A DNA stretch of 23,308 nt, taken from contig JAEYXD010000242.1 in NCBI GenBank assembly GCA_023428645.1, positions 1 through 23,308 on the forward strand, given 5' to 3'. Positions 1-7,721 of the stretch are shown in pieces (within the stretch, counting starts at the first letter, position 1; every line of letters starts with the position of its first letter). The translations under genes and the position numbers were made by a program. The DNA comes from Pseudomonadota bacterium. GTDB lineage: Bacteria > Pseudomonadota > Gammaproteobacteria > Steroidobacterales > Steroidobacteraceae. The notes under the pieces were generated by a model. That model ran no database searches. It was given only the letters and a program-made list of their open reading frames with translations, and was not told the DNA's origin.

Positions 1-479
1 TCGCCGGCCATCCGGAAGGGCATCACGAAGTGTCGGTCGAGACGATTCGCCGGGCCGAGGTCGACAAGGCCGCGCTCGCCGCCGCGGCGGGGTTGGACGC
101 GACTTTCGTCACCCAGTTCTTTTTCGAGGCGGCGCCATTTCTCGAATGGGCCGCGCGGTCGCGCGCCGCGGGGATACGTGCGCGTCTGGTCGCGGGTCTG
201 GCGGGGCCGGCGAGCATTGCGACGCTGTTCAGGTTTGCACTCCGTTGCGGCGTAGGGGCATCCATTCGCGCGCTCGGCGCACGTCCGAACTCGGTCATGA
301 AGCTCGTCGGAGAGCATGGTCCAGAGGAGGTGATGTGCCATCTGGCACAGGCACGGTCGGACGGGCAGGCGGATTTCGACGGCGTGCACTTCTTCTGCTT
401 CGGCGGGTTCCTGCGTACGTGCGCGTGGCTGCACGAGGTCGGGCTCGGGACGATTCGCTCGACCGAACGACGCGGATAG
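1..479 (+). CDS. Methylenetetrahydrofolate reductase-family protein, 3' part only
   Basis: The gene is open from the left window edge in the frame starting at base 3, and only about the last 158 codons are present. Family members (roughly 280-300 aa) reduce 5,10-methylene-THF to 5-methyl-THF or, in one-carbon catabolism, run in reverse, using FAD in a TIM barrel. The visible part starts with the family motif AGHPEGH, followed by FVTQFFFEAAPF, RAAGIRARLVAGLAGP and RFALRCG, all typical of the second half of the barrel. Near the end, GVHFFCFGGFLRT replaces the more usual G(I/V)HFYTLN stretch. A GTG at 30 could be called as a start, but the conserved AGHPEGH lies upstream of it, so it is internal. 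The family is clear; whether this is biosynthetic MetF or a catabolic paralogue cannot be told. A GC-rich hairpin follows the stop codon. Confidence 0.8.
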   Translation, partial: AGHPEGHHEVSVETIRRAEVDKAALAAAAGLDATFVTQFFFEAAPFLEWAARSRAAGIRARLVAGLAGPASIATLFRFALRCGVGASIRALGARPNSVMKLVGEHGPEEVMCHLAQARSDGQADFDGVHFFCFGGFLRTCAWLHEVGLGTIRSTERRG

Positions 480-498
480 TAGTGCGATTCGCGTTCTT

Positions 499-529
499 CG
501 AGCCGCGCTTCCTGCTGCGCGGCGGCTCG
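499..529 (+). terminator. GC-rich hairpin after the MTHFR-family gene
   Basis: CGAGCCGCGC (499-508) and GCGCGGCGGCTCG (517-529) can pair across an 8-base loop with a 3-base bulge, 20 bases past the stop codon at 477-479. No T-run follows, so intrinsic termination is only possible, not shown. Confidence 0.3.
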
Positions 530-614
530 AGCGCATGACGCGCCGCCGCCGCGATCGTCCGTAAGCGCTACGCGCATTCCCGAATTTTGAGGCCGACGGT
601 CGAGCCGTGAAGCT

Positions 615-634
615 GAACCTGCCCAGTCAGGTTC
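615..634. repeat. Perfect short inverted repeat upstream of the fusion ATPase gene
   Basis: GAACCTG (615-621) and CAGGTTC (628-634) form a perfect 7-bp inverted repeat with a 6-base spacer, about 80 bases before the GTG start at 717. It could be a protein-binding site or a leader hairpin. Nothing in the sequence decides which. Confidence 0.3.
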
Positions 635-716
635 GGACACCATCGTCGTGAGCCCCTGAGTTCGGCGCCGGTATGCGCTCTGATCGAATCGGCAGCGCCT
701 TCAGGAACAGGCACCC

Positions 717-2780
717 GTGGACCGTGAAGTGCTGCAGGCAAATCACTCAGATGCCGAGCGGATCGCGGAGCGCGGCAGTGGGCCGACGGCAACGACCCGG
801 TGGCTGTCGTGGGGCTTGGGCATCGCTGTTGTCGTTGGCATCACCATCGCCGCACTGCATTTCTCGGAAGCGCAGGAGATCGCGCGTATCGCGGAGCGTG
901 CGCAAGGAGGGTGGCTCCTGGTGGCGCTCCTCCTGCAGGTGATGACGTACGTGGCGCAGGGGGAGATCTGGCGAGCCTTTGGCGCCGTGGCGGCCTTTCC
1001 GCTGTCGCGCGGCGCCGTCTTCCGCTTGAGCCTCGCGAAGCTTTTCATCGATCAGGCGCTGCCGTCGGCAGGCGTCAGCGGTACGGCCGCCGTCGCGAAG
1101 CACTTCGAGCATCTGGGTATGCGCAGACCGGCGGTGATGGCGAACGTCGTCGTCAATCTCACGTCGTACTTCGCCAGTTACATCGTTCTGTTGTTGCTCG
1201 CGCTGCTGCTCTTGCCGCTGACGGGCGCGGCGCGCACCACGGTCACGATCGCCACGATGGCGTTCATTGCCGCCAGTGTCGCACTGGTACTCATGTTGTT
1301 TCTGCTGCCGGGACGCAGGGGCAGGCTCATCGAGCATCTGGGGCGGGTTCGCGCGGTGCAGTCGCTGCTGAAATCGATGGCGGAAGCCGACACGACGCTC
1401 GTGCGGCAACCGCGGCTGCTGCTCATCGCTTGCGCCTGCCAAGCCGCGATCATTCTGCTCGACGCGGCGACTGTATGGGTTTTGATCAAGGCGCTCGGCG
1501 AAACGGCGTCTCCCGCGCCGGTGTTCGCGAGTTTCATGATCTCGAACTTGTTTCGCACCCTTGGCGTGCTCCCGGGCGGTTTGGGCACCTTCGAGACGAG
1601 CTCCGTACTCACGTTACAGCTTGCGGGTATTCCGCTGCCCGTGGCGCTTTCCGCGACGCTGCTGTTTCGCGGCTTGAGCTTCTGGCTGCCGATGGTGCCG
1701 GGTCTCTGGCTATCGCGGCGACTCTTCGGTACGAGGAGCGAGCGCGAGCCGCGGACGATCGGAGCGTACTGGGCGCTCGCGCCGCAGCAGATCCTCGAGC
1801 AGCTCGGCAGCAGTGAACGTGGGCTGACGTCGGCGCAGGCGGCCGAGCATCTCAGGCGCTTCGGGCGCAACGAGCTGCGCACCGAACATGGGCCGTCGCG
1901 CTGGGACATCCTGTGGCGGCAGTTCGCGAGTCCGCTGCTCCTGCTGTTGCTCTTTGCCGCGGTCGTCGCCGCTGCCACCGGAGACCTGACCGATGCGCTG
2001 ATCGTGTTCGCCATCCTCATGGCGAGCGCTCTCATCAGCTACCAGCGCGAATACACCGCGCATACGGAAGCCGCCGCGCTGCGCAAGCGGATCATGACGC
2101 GCACGAAGGTGTTGCGCGATGGCGAAGTGCAGCTCGTCGCCGTCGCGGAAGTCGTGCCGGGAGACATCCTGCTGCTCCGGGCCGGCAGCCTGGTGCCCGC
2201 CGATGCGCGTGTGCTCGACGCGGCCGATTGCTTCGTCAGCGAATCCGTTCTCACCGGTGAAAGCTTCCCGGTCGAAAAATCGGCCGGTGAAGTGCCGCCG
2301 GACACGCCACTGAGCAAGCGCGTGAATTGCGTTCATCTGGGCACGAACGTGTGCAGCGGGACGCTGCGCTGCGTCGCCGTCGCCACGGGCGCGGCGACGG
2401 AGTTCGGCGCAATCGCGCAGCGCTTGACGCTGCGGGCCCGCGCAGAGCGAGTTCGATCGCGGCGTGCTGCGCTTCGGCTACTTGCTCACCAGCGCCATGC
2501 TGGTGATCGTGTTCGTCGTGTTCGTGGCGCACATGCTCGACGGCCGCCCCGTCGTCGAGACGCTTCTGTTCGCCATCGCGCTCGCCGTGGGCTTGAGCCC
2601 GGAGCTGTTGCCGGCGATTCTCAGCGTGAATCTCGCGCGTGGCGCGCAGCTGCTCGCGCGACAAGGCGTGCTCGTGCGCCGTTTGAATGCGATCGAGAAC
2701 CTCGGGAGCATGGATGTCCTGTGCACCGACAAGACCGGCACGCTCACGCAAGGCGTCATCAGTCTGGAAGGCGGCTATGA
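717..2780 (+). CDS. LPG-synthase-like membrane domain fused to the N-terminal part of a P-type ATPase (frameshifted)
   Basis: Residues about 28-335 form a multi-helix membrane domain resembling the LPG_synthase_TM/UPF0104 family (the MprF flippase part). It has the stretch LAKLFIDQALPSAGVSGTAA (107-126) and the signature LPGGLGTFE (285-293). From about residue 350 a P-type ATPase begins: a cation-ATPase N-terminal region (ERGLTSAQAAEHLRRFGRNE), the first membrane pair, and an actuator domain with PGDILLLRAGSLVPAD and TGES (513-516). Homology breaks off after AIAQRLTLR (about residue 573). The remaining ~110 residues are Arg-rich and out of frame, while the ATPase resumes one base later in the next frame. 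The GTG start is preceded by AGG at a 5-base spacing, and an in-frame stop at 681-683 limits any extension. As read, this product alone would lack the phosphorylation site. Confidence 0.72.
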   Translation: MDREVLQANHSDAERIAERGSGPTATTRWLSWGLGIAVVVGITIAALHFSEAQEIARIAERAQGGWLLVALLLQVMTYVAQGEIWRAFGAVAAFPLSRGAVFRLSLAKLFIDQALPSAGVSGTAAVAKHFEHLGMRRPAVMANVVVNLTSYFASYIVLLLLALLLLPLTGAARTTVTIATMAFIAASVALVLMLFLLPGRRGRLIEHLGRVRAVQSLLKSMAEADTTLVRQPRLLLIACACQAAIILLDAATVWVLIKALGETASPAPVFASFMISNLFRTLGVLPGGLGTFETSSVLTLQLAGIPLPVALSATLLFRGLSFWLPMVPGLWLSRRLFGTRSEREPRTIGAYWALAPQQILEQLGSSERGLTSAQAAEHLRRFGRNELRTEHGPSRWDILWRQFASPLLLLLLFAAVVAAATGDLTDALIVFAILMASALISYQREYTAHTEAAALRKRIMTRTKVLRDGEVQLVAVAEVVPGDILLLRAGSLVPADARVLDAADCFVSESVLTGESFPVEKSAGEVPPDTPLSKRVNCVHLGTNVCSGTLRCVAVATGAATEFGAIAQRLTLRARAERVRSRRAALRLLAHQRHAGDRVRRVRGAHARRPPRRRDASVRHRARRGLEPGAVAGDSQRESRAWRAAARATRRARAPFECDREPREHGCPVHRQDRHAHARRHQSGRRL
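2433..2439 (+). other. Apparent single-base insertion (frameshift site) inside the ATPase gene
   Basis: In frame 0 the protein reads ...AQRLTLR. If one base of the GGG at 2434-2436 (or the adjoining C-run) is omitted, it continues as P-A-Q-S-E-F-D-R-G-V-L-R-F-G-Y, the normal linker of this ATPase family (LRP..EFERG..RFGYLL). The span 717-4263 is 3547 bases, that is 3 x 1182 plus one, which fits exactly one extra base. The change lies in a short homopolymer, so a read or assembly error, a true mutation and translational frameshifting are all possible. Confidence 0.75.
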
Positions 2781-4263
2781 CGTCACCGGGGCGAGATCGG
2801 ACGGCGTGGTGAGGCTCGCCGCGATCAACGCGGCGCTCGAATCAGGAATCGCAAGCCCGCTGGACGACGCGATCGTCGCGGCAGACAAGCCCGATCTGTC
2901 CGGCGTGCGCAAGCTGGCCGAGATTCCGTTCGATTTCACCCGCAAGCGCGTCAGCGTCGTCGTGCAGCGCGACGGCGAGGTCCGGCTCATCAGCAAGGGC
3001 GCGTTCCACCCTGTGCTCGAAGCGTGCACGACGCTTGCTGGTGGCGCGCCGCTCGATGACTTCGCGAGCGCCGCAGTGGGGCGCCTCTACGCGAACTGGA
3101 GCGCTCGTGGTATTCGGGTGATCGCAGTCGCCACGCGAGCGCTGCCGCTCCAGGAGAGCTACGTGCGCGGCGACGAGCGCGAGCTCGAGCTCGCCGGCTT
3201 CCTGACCTTTCTCGATCGCCCGAAGGAGGGCGTCGCGGAGGCGATCGCGGGGCTCGCGCGGCTTGGCATCTCGGTGAAGCTCATCTCGGGCGACACGAAG
3301 CTGGTTGCGGAGCACGTGGCGAAGCTCGTGGGACTCAAGCACGATCGCGTGTTGACCGGCGCCCAGCTCGACGAGCTGCATGATGAAGCGCTCTGGCGCG
3401 AAGCGGAGCGCACCGACCTGTTCGTCGAGGTCGATCCGAATCAGAAGGAGCGCATCATCCTGTCGCTCAAGAAGATGCGGCGCGTCGTCGGCTTTCTGGG
3501 CGACGGCATCAACGACGCTCCCGCCATGCACGCGGCGGACACGAGCCTGTCCGTGGAGCACGCCGCCGATGTCGCGCGCGAGGCTGCCGATTTCGTGCTG
3601 CTGCAACGTGATCTGGATGTGATCCGCCGCGGGGTGGAGGAAGGGCGCAAGACTTTCGCCAACACGCTCAAGTACATCCTCACGACGACGAGCGCGAACC
3701 TTGGCAACATGGTCAGCATGGCGTTTGCCTCGCTCTTCCTGCCGTTCCTGCCGCTCACGGCCGGACAGATCCTGTTGAACAATTTTCTGTCCGACGTTCC
3801 CGCCGTGGGCATGGCCGACGACAACGTGGATCCCGAGCTCATCGAGAGGCCGCGACGCTGGAACACGCGCTTCATCGGCCGCTACATGGTCGAGTTCGGC
3901 ATGTTGAGCTCGGTATTCGATCTGCTGACGTTCGGCGCGCTGCTGTGGATCTTTCACGCAGGCGTTGCGGAGTTTCGCACGGCCTGGTTCATCGAGTCGC
4001 TGCTGACCGAGCTCGTGATCGCGCTCGTCGTTCGTACGCGGCGCCCCTTTTTCAAGAGTCGGCCAGGAGACGTGTTGCTGATATCGACGCTGATCCTGTG
4101 CGTGATCACGCCGCTCATTCCGTACGTGCCGTTCGCATCCTCGCTCGGGTTCGTGCCGATACCGGCGACGCTGGTCGCGTTGCTCGTCGCGATCACCGCC
4201 GCGTATGTCGTCGCCGCGGAGGCGACGAAGCATTGGTTCTATCGGGCAAATCCGCGGGTGTGA
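2464..4263 (+). CDS. P3B (MgtA-like) P-type ATPase, catalytic and C-terminal membrane part (frameshifted continuation)
   Basis: This frame holds the rest of the ATPase begun at 717. It carries the membrane helix 4 motif SPELLP, the phosphorylation motif DKTGTLT (Asp codon 2728-2730; residue 671 of the repaired protein), the nucleotide-domain stretch IPFDFTRKRVSVVV, and GDGINDAPAMHAAD (Asp codon 3502-3504). It ends with six C-terminal helices and the stretch NNFLSDVPAVGMADDNVD. The SPELLP and FDFTRKR types match Mg-transporting MgtA/MgtB-like ATPases, which import Mg2+ across the inner membrane at the cost of ATP; the substrate here is inferred. The repaired gene would encode about 1181 aa, against about 850-900 aa for MgtA, the surplus being the N-terminal flippase-like domain. 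The GTG at 2464 has no clear ribosome binding site and is probably not a true start. The gene ends 18 bases before the convergent phosphorylase gene. Confidence 0.8.
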   Translation: MLRFGYLLTSAMLVIVFVVFVAHMLDGRPVVETLLFAIALAVGLSPELLPAILSVNLARGAQLLARQGVLVRRLNAIENLGSMDVLCTDKTGTLTQGVISLEGGYDVTGARSDGVVRLAAINAALESGIASPLDDAIVAADKPDLSGVRKLAEIPFDFTRKRVSVVVQRDGEVRLISKGAFHPVLEACTTLAGGAPLDDFASAAVGRLYANWSARGIRVIAVATRALPLQESYVRGDERELELAGFLTFLDRPKEGVAEAIAGLARLGISVKLISGDTKLVAEHVAKLVGLKHDRVLTGAQLDELHDEALWREAERTDLFVEVDPNQKERIILSLKKMRRVVGFLGDGINDAPAMHAADTSLSVEHAADVAREAADFVLLQRDLDVIRRGVEEGRKTFANTLKYILTTTSANLGNMVSMAFASLFLPFLPLTAGQILLNNFLSDVPAVGMADDNVDPELIERPRRWNTRFIGRYMVEFGMLSSVFDLLTFGALLWIFHAGVAEFRTAWFIESLLTELVIALVVRTRRPFFKSRPGDVLLISTLILCVITPLIPYVPFASSLGFVPIPATLVALLVAITAAYVVAAEATKHWFYRANPRV

Positions 4264-4281
4264 AGCCGAACGGTCCGGCGC

Positions 4282-5970
4282 TCAGCGCAAGTAGGCTTCG
4301 GTGCCGTAGCGGCGCATCATGCGATGACTGTGAAAGTAGGAGGCGTTCTTCGTGATTGCGCCTTTCATCACGCGCACCCAGCCGGCGGCGCCGCCGCGAT
4401 AGAGGGGCAGGACGACGTTCTGCAACTTGTCGTAGAGCGATGCGGCGTCATGCGCGCTGTCGACGTTGCCGATCGACCAGCCAGTGACGCCTTCGATGCA
4501 GCCCTCCAGCCACCAGCCGTCGAGCACCGACAGGCTCGGAATGCCGTTGAGCGCCGCCTTCATGCCGCTCGTCCCCGACGCCTCGAGCGGACGCAAGGGC
4601 GTGTTGAGCCAGACGTCGGTGCCGGAGACGAAGCGCAGCGCCCACGCCATGTCGTAGTCGGGCACGAAGGCGATTCGCACGTCATTCCGCAGCTCCCGTA
4701 TGTGCTCGTGCAGCAGCTGTATCGATTGCTTGCCCGCGGTGTCGCGCGGATGCGCCTTGCCCGCGAAGACGAGCTGAAACGGCGCCTCCTTGGCGATCGC
4801 ACGCAACCGGCCGAGATCGCTGAAGATCAGATCGGGACGCTTGTACGCGGTCATGCGGCGCGAGAACCCGATGATCGGCTGGTCGAGCGCGAGCTCGATG
4901 CCGGTGGCCGTCCGCACGGCGGCGATCAGCTGCTGCTTGCATTCGATGTGTGCGCTCATGACCGCTGCGTCGGCAAGGCAGCAGTCGGCGCGCACGAGCA
5001 GTTCGGGCTCGTGATGCCAGCCGGTCAAGTAGCGGTCGTACAGGCGCTTGAACGGCTCGGCCGCCCAGGTATACGAGTGAATGCCGTTCGTGACCGCATG
5101 CACGTGATGTCCCGGAAACATCTCGTTCGATCGCTCGGCGTGCCGCTTGGCGACACCGTTCACATACTCGCTCAGGTTCAGCGCGAGCTGGGTCATGTTC
5201 AAGCGCTCACGGCCCGCGAGCGCGCGCAGCACTTCGAGCTCGATCATGTTGCCGAGGGCGCGCTGGACGAGCTCGTAGCTGAAGCGATCGTGACCTGCCT
5301 CGACCGGGGTGTGCGTCGTGAAGCGGCACAGCGAGCGCACTTGCGGGATGTCGTACAGCGACTCGCCCGGCGCGAGCTCGGTGGCCGGCCGCGCGAATCG
5401 CCGCAACAGCTCTACGCACAACAGCGCGGAGTGGCCCTCGTTGAGGTGATACATGCTGATCGCGAAGCCGAGCGCATGCAGTATCCGCACGCCGCCGATC
5501 CCGAGCACCAGTTCCTGTTCGAGCCGATACAGATCGTCGCCGCCATACAGATGGTCCGTGATCGCGCGATCCTCGGCGGCGTTCTCGGGCAGATCCGTGT
5601 CGAGCAGGAGCACCGGCGCGCGGCCGCCGAGGGGACTGTGCACGACGTACAGCCACGCCATGATCCACACGACACGCGACTCGATGTCGATCGCGATCTT
5701 CGCGCCGAGCGGCAACAGGACATCGCGCGGATTCCAAGGGGCTGGGTGCTCGATCTGCCGCCCCTGCGCATCGATCTCCTGCCGGAAATAGCCCTGCCTG
5801 CTGAGCAGGCTCACGGCGACGACGGGCAGCTCCAGATCCGCGACCGTCCGAATCGTGTCGCCGGCCAGAATGCCCAGGCCGCCCGCGTACGTCGGGATGT
5901 CGTTGCGCAACGCGATCTCCATCGAGAAATAGGCGACGCGCGGTGTCTGCGTGAATTCGCTCAATGACAT
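4282..5970 (-). CDS. glgP: Alpha-glucan (glycogen) phosphorylase, short form
   Basis: This cytosolic GT35 enzyme splits alpha-1,4-glucans with phosphate to give glucose 1-phosphate, using pyridoxal phosphate. The N-terminus VAYFSMEIALRNDIPTYAGG and the later stretches YHLNEGHSALL, FTTHTPVEAGHD, AVTNGIHSYTW, GFSRRMTAYKRPDLI and EASGTSGMKAALNG are diagnostic. The Lys of SGMKAALNG (codon 4558-4560, about residue 471) is the expected PLP lysine. At about 562 aa it is shorter than the ~840-aa members of the same alpha-glucan phosphorylase subfamily, which carry an extra N-terminal domain (DUF3417). I chose ATG 5970 because family members start MSL.EFT and an AGG lies 5 bases upstream; GTG at 5976 would add two residues. 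It is the last gene of the leftward run, 68 bases after the GMC gene, and probably shares its transcript. Confidence 0.92.
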   Translation of the reverse strand: MSLSEFTQTPRVAYFSMEIALRNDIPTYAGGLGILAGDTIRTVADLELPVVAVSLLSRQGYFRQEIDAQGRQIEHPAPWNPRDVLLPLGAKIAIDIESRVVWIMAWLYVVHSPLGGRAPVLLLDTDLPENAAEDRAITDHLYGGDDLYRLEQELVLGIGGVRILHALGFAISMYHLNEGHSALLCVELLRRFARPATELAPGESLYDIPQVRSLCRFTTHTPVEAGHDRFSYELVQRALGNMIELEVLRALAGRERLNMTQLALNLSEYVNGVAKRHAERSNEMFPGHHVHAVTNGIHSYTWAAEPFKRLYDRYLTGWHHEPELLVRADCCLADAAVMSAHIECKQQLIAAVRTATGIELALDQPIIGFSRRMTAYKRPDLIFSDLGRLRAIAKEAPFQLVFAGKAHPRDTAGKQSIQLLHEHIRELRNDVRIAFVPDYDMAWALRFVSGTDVWLNTPLRPLEASGTSGMKAALNGIPSLSVLDGWWLEGCIEGVTGWSIGNVDSAHDAASLYDKLQNVVLPLYRGGAAGWVRVMKGAITKNASYFHSHRMMRRYGTEAYLR

Positions 5971-6038
5971 GGGCACCTGCCGTTCCGTTCACAAGCCGCA
6001 TCGGCCACGCGCTCGCGAAGCGCTGCGCATGAGAGGCG

Positions 6039-7721
6039 CTAGGGTCGCGCCGGCACATCACCGCGTCGGTCGCGTTCGCCTGCGACGAACGCGGGACGGT
6101 CTCGCGCCGTTGCCGGGATGCGATTCAAGATCGCATCGGCCGCCTTCTCGGCGATCATGATCGTCGGCGCGTTCGTGTTGCCGCTGACCAAGGTCGGCAT
6201 CACGGAGGCGTCGACGACGCGCAGCGCCTGCACACCGTGCACGCGCAGCTGCGGATCGACGACCGCGTGATCGTCGATGCCCATGCGACACGTTCCCGCG
6301 GGGTGATAGACCGTCTCGGCGCGCTGGCGGATGAAGGCGGCGATCGCCGCGGGTGTCGCGACAGCGGCCCCCGGAAAGACCTCGGCGCCGCGAAAGGCAT
6401 CGAAAGGAACCGCCGCCAGGATCTCGCGCGCCAGCTGCACGGCCTCGATCATCACCGCCAGATCGTGACCAGACTGCAGGTAGTGCGGATGAATGCAGGG
6501 AACCGCGTGCGGATCGTTCGAGCGCAGACCGATCCGACCGCGGCTTTCCGGCCGCAGGCAACATGCGTGCAGGGTGTAACCGTAACCGGGCAGGCGATTG
6601 AAGCCGTGATTGTCGAGCTGTGCCGGGACGAAATGCAGCTGAATGTCCGGCCGGTCCGGCGGCGCGTGGCTGCTGCGCACGAATCCGCCGGCTTCAGCGA
6701 TGTTCGAGACCGCCGGGCCGCGATGCCGCAGGACGTAATGCAGGCCGGCACTGAGCTCGCGGAGCGCGGACAAATCGTAGGTGATCGGCTGCGTGCACTT
6801 CTGCAGCAGCGTGATGTCGAGATGGTCCTGCAGATTCAGACCGACGCCCGGCAAAGCCGCCACGACGGGTATGTTCAGCTCACTCAGATGGGTCGGTGGG
6901 CCGATGCCGGAGAGCATGAGCAGCTGCGGCGAATTGATCGTGCCGGCGCAGACGATGATCTCCCCGTCGCATTCGTAACGCGCGAGCCGTCCGTCACGGG
7001 TCGCTTCCACCGCGACGGCGCGGCCGCGCTCGACGACAAGACGGGTCGCCAGCGTGTTCGTGGCAATCGTGAGATTCGGCCGCGTGCGCGCCGCGCCGAG
7101 AAACGCCGCGGCGCTGCTGCAGCGCCGGCCCTTGCGTTGGGTGACCTGATACAACCCGACGCCTTCCTGGCGCGGGCCATTGAAGTCGTCGTTGTGTTCG
7201 AGGCCGATCGACATGGCCGCCGCGACGAATACACGGCTGAGCGGGTTCACATCGCGGAGGTCTTCGACCGCGAGCTTGCCGGCCGTGCCGTGATAGGGCG
7301 AGTCATGCAGGCGTGAGCCGCGCGCCTGGCGTTCCGAGCGCTTGAAGTACGGCAGCACCGCATCGAAGTTCCAGCCGGTGTTGCCGGCGCGCTCCCAGTC
7401 GTCGTAGTCCTGCGGTTGACCCCGCACGTAGCACATCGCGTTGATGGAGCTCGAGCCGCCCAGCACCTTGCCCCGAGGCCAATAGAGCCGGCGCTGATTC
7501 AGCTCCAGCTCCGGCTCCGTGTAGTAATCCCAGTTGATCGGCCGGTTGTGGACGAGGCGTGCGATGCCGGCGGGCATGTGGATGAGCGGGTTGCGGTCGG
7601 GTCCGCCCGCCTCGAGCAGCAGCACCGTGCTGCGCGGATCTTCCGACAAACGATCGGCAAGCACGCAACCCGCGGAGCCGGCGCCGATGATGATGAAGCG
7701 AGTGCGCGCCGCGTCGCGCAT
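6039..7721 (-). CDS. AlkJ-like GMC-family FAD alcohol dehydrogenase
   Basis: This 560-aa GMC flavoprotein has the FAD-binding GAGSAG (13-18), the second GMC stretch PRGKVLGGSSSINAM, AGTINSPQLLMLSGIG (GMC signature 2) and NLQDHLDI. The probable catalytic pair is His473 in YHPAGTCRMG and Asn517 in SGNTNAPT. The whole protein resembles AlkJ of the alkane pathway, a membrane-associated dehydrogenase that oxidises medium- to long-chain alcohols to aldehydes and passes electrons to the respiratory chain; choline dehydrogenase is a more distant relative. Substrate choice is inferred from this likeness and from the neighbouring acyl-CoA synthetase and wax-ester genes. The ATG overlaps the stop of the upstream gene by one base (TGATG), which indicates translational coupling. 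The open frame runs far upstream to 8333, but that part is a shadow of other genes. Confidence 0.88.
   Translation of the reverse strand: MRDAARTRFIIIGAGSAGCVLADRLSEDPRSTVLLLEAGGPDRNPLIHMPAGIARLVHNRPINWDYYTEPELELNQRRLYWPRGKVLGGSSSINAMCYVRGQPQDYDDWERAGNTGWNFDAVLPYFKRSERQARGSRLHDSPYHGTAGKLAVEDLRDVNPLSRVFVAAAMSIGLEHNDDFNGPRQEGVGLYQVTQRKGRRCSSAAAFLGAARTRPNLTIATNTLATRLVVERGRAVAVEATRDGRLARYECDGEIIVCAGTINSPQLLMLSGIGPPTHLSELNIPVVAALPGVGLNLQDHLDITLLQKCTQPITYDLSALRELSAGLHYVLRHRGPAVSNIAEAGGFVRSSHAPPDRPDIQLHFVPAQLDNHGFNRLPGYGYTLHACCLRPESRGRIGLRSNDPHAVPCIHPHYLQSGHDLAVMIEAVQLAREILAAVPFDAFRGAEVFPGAAVATPAAIAAFIRQRAETVYHPAGTCRMGIDDHAVVDPQLRVHGVQALRVVDASVMPTLVSGNTNAPTIMIAEKAADAILNRIPATARDRPAFVAGERDRRGDVPARP

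Noticed and set aside
2464..2466. GTG as an independent start for the C-terminal ATPase half
   Set aside because: No ribosome binding site precedes it and it lies inside conserved ATPase sequence; the half-protein would lack the actuator domain. The ORF is listed only as the continuation of a frameshifted gene.
4324..5967. 547-codon open frame on the + strand
   Set aside because: It lies opposite the phosphorylase gene, is very rich in Arg, Ala, Glu and Val with no recognisable domain, and is a typical antisense shadow in GC-rich DNA.
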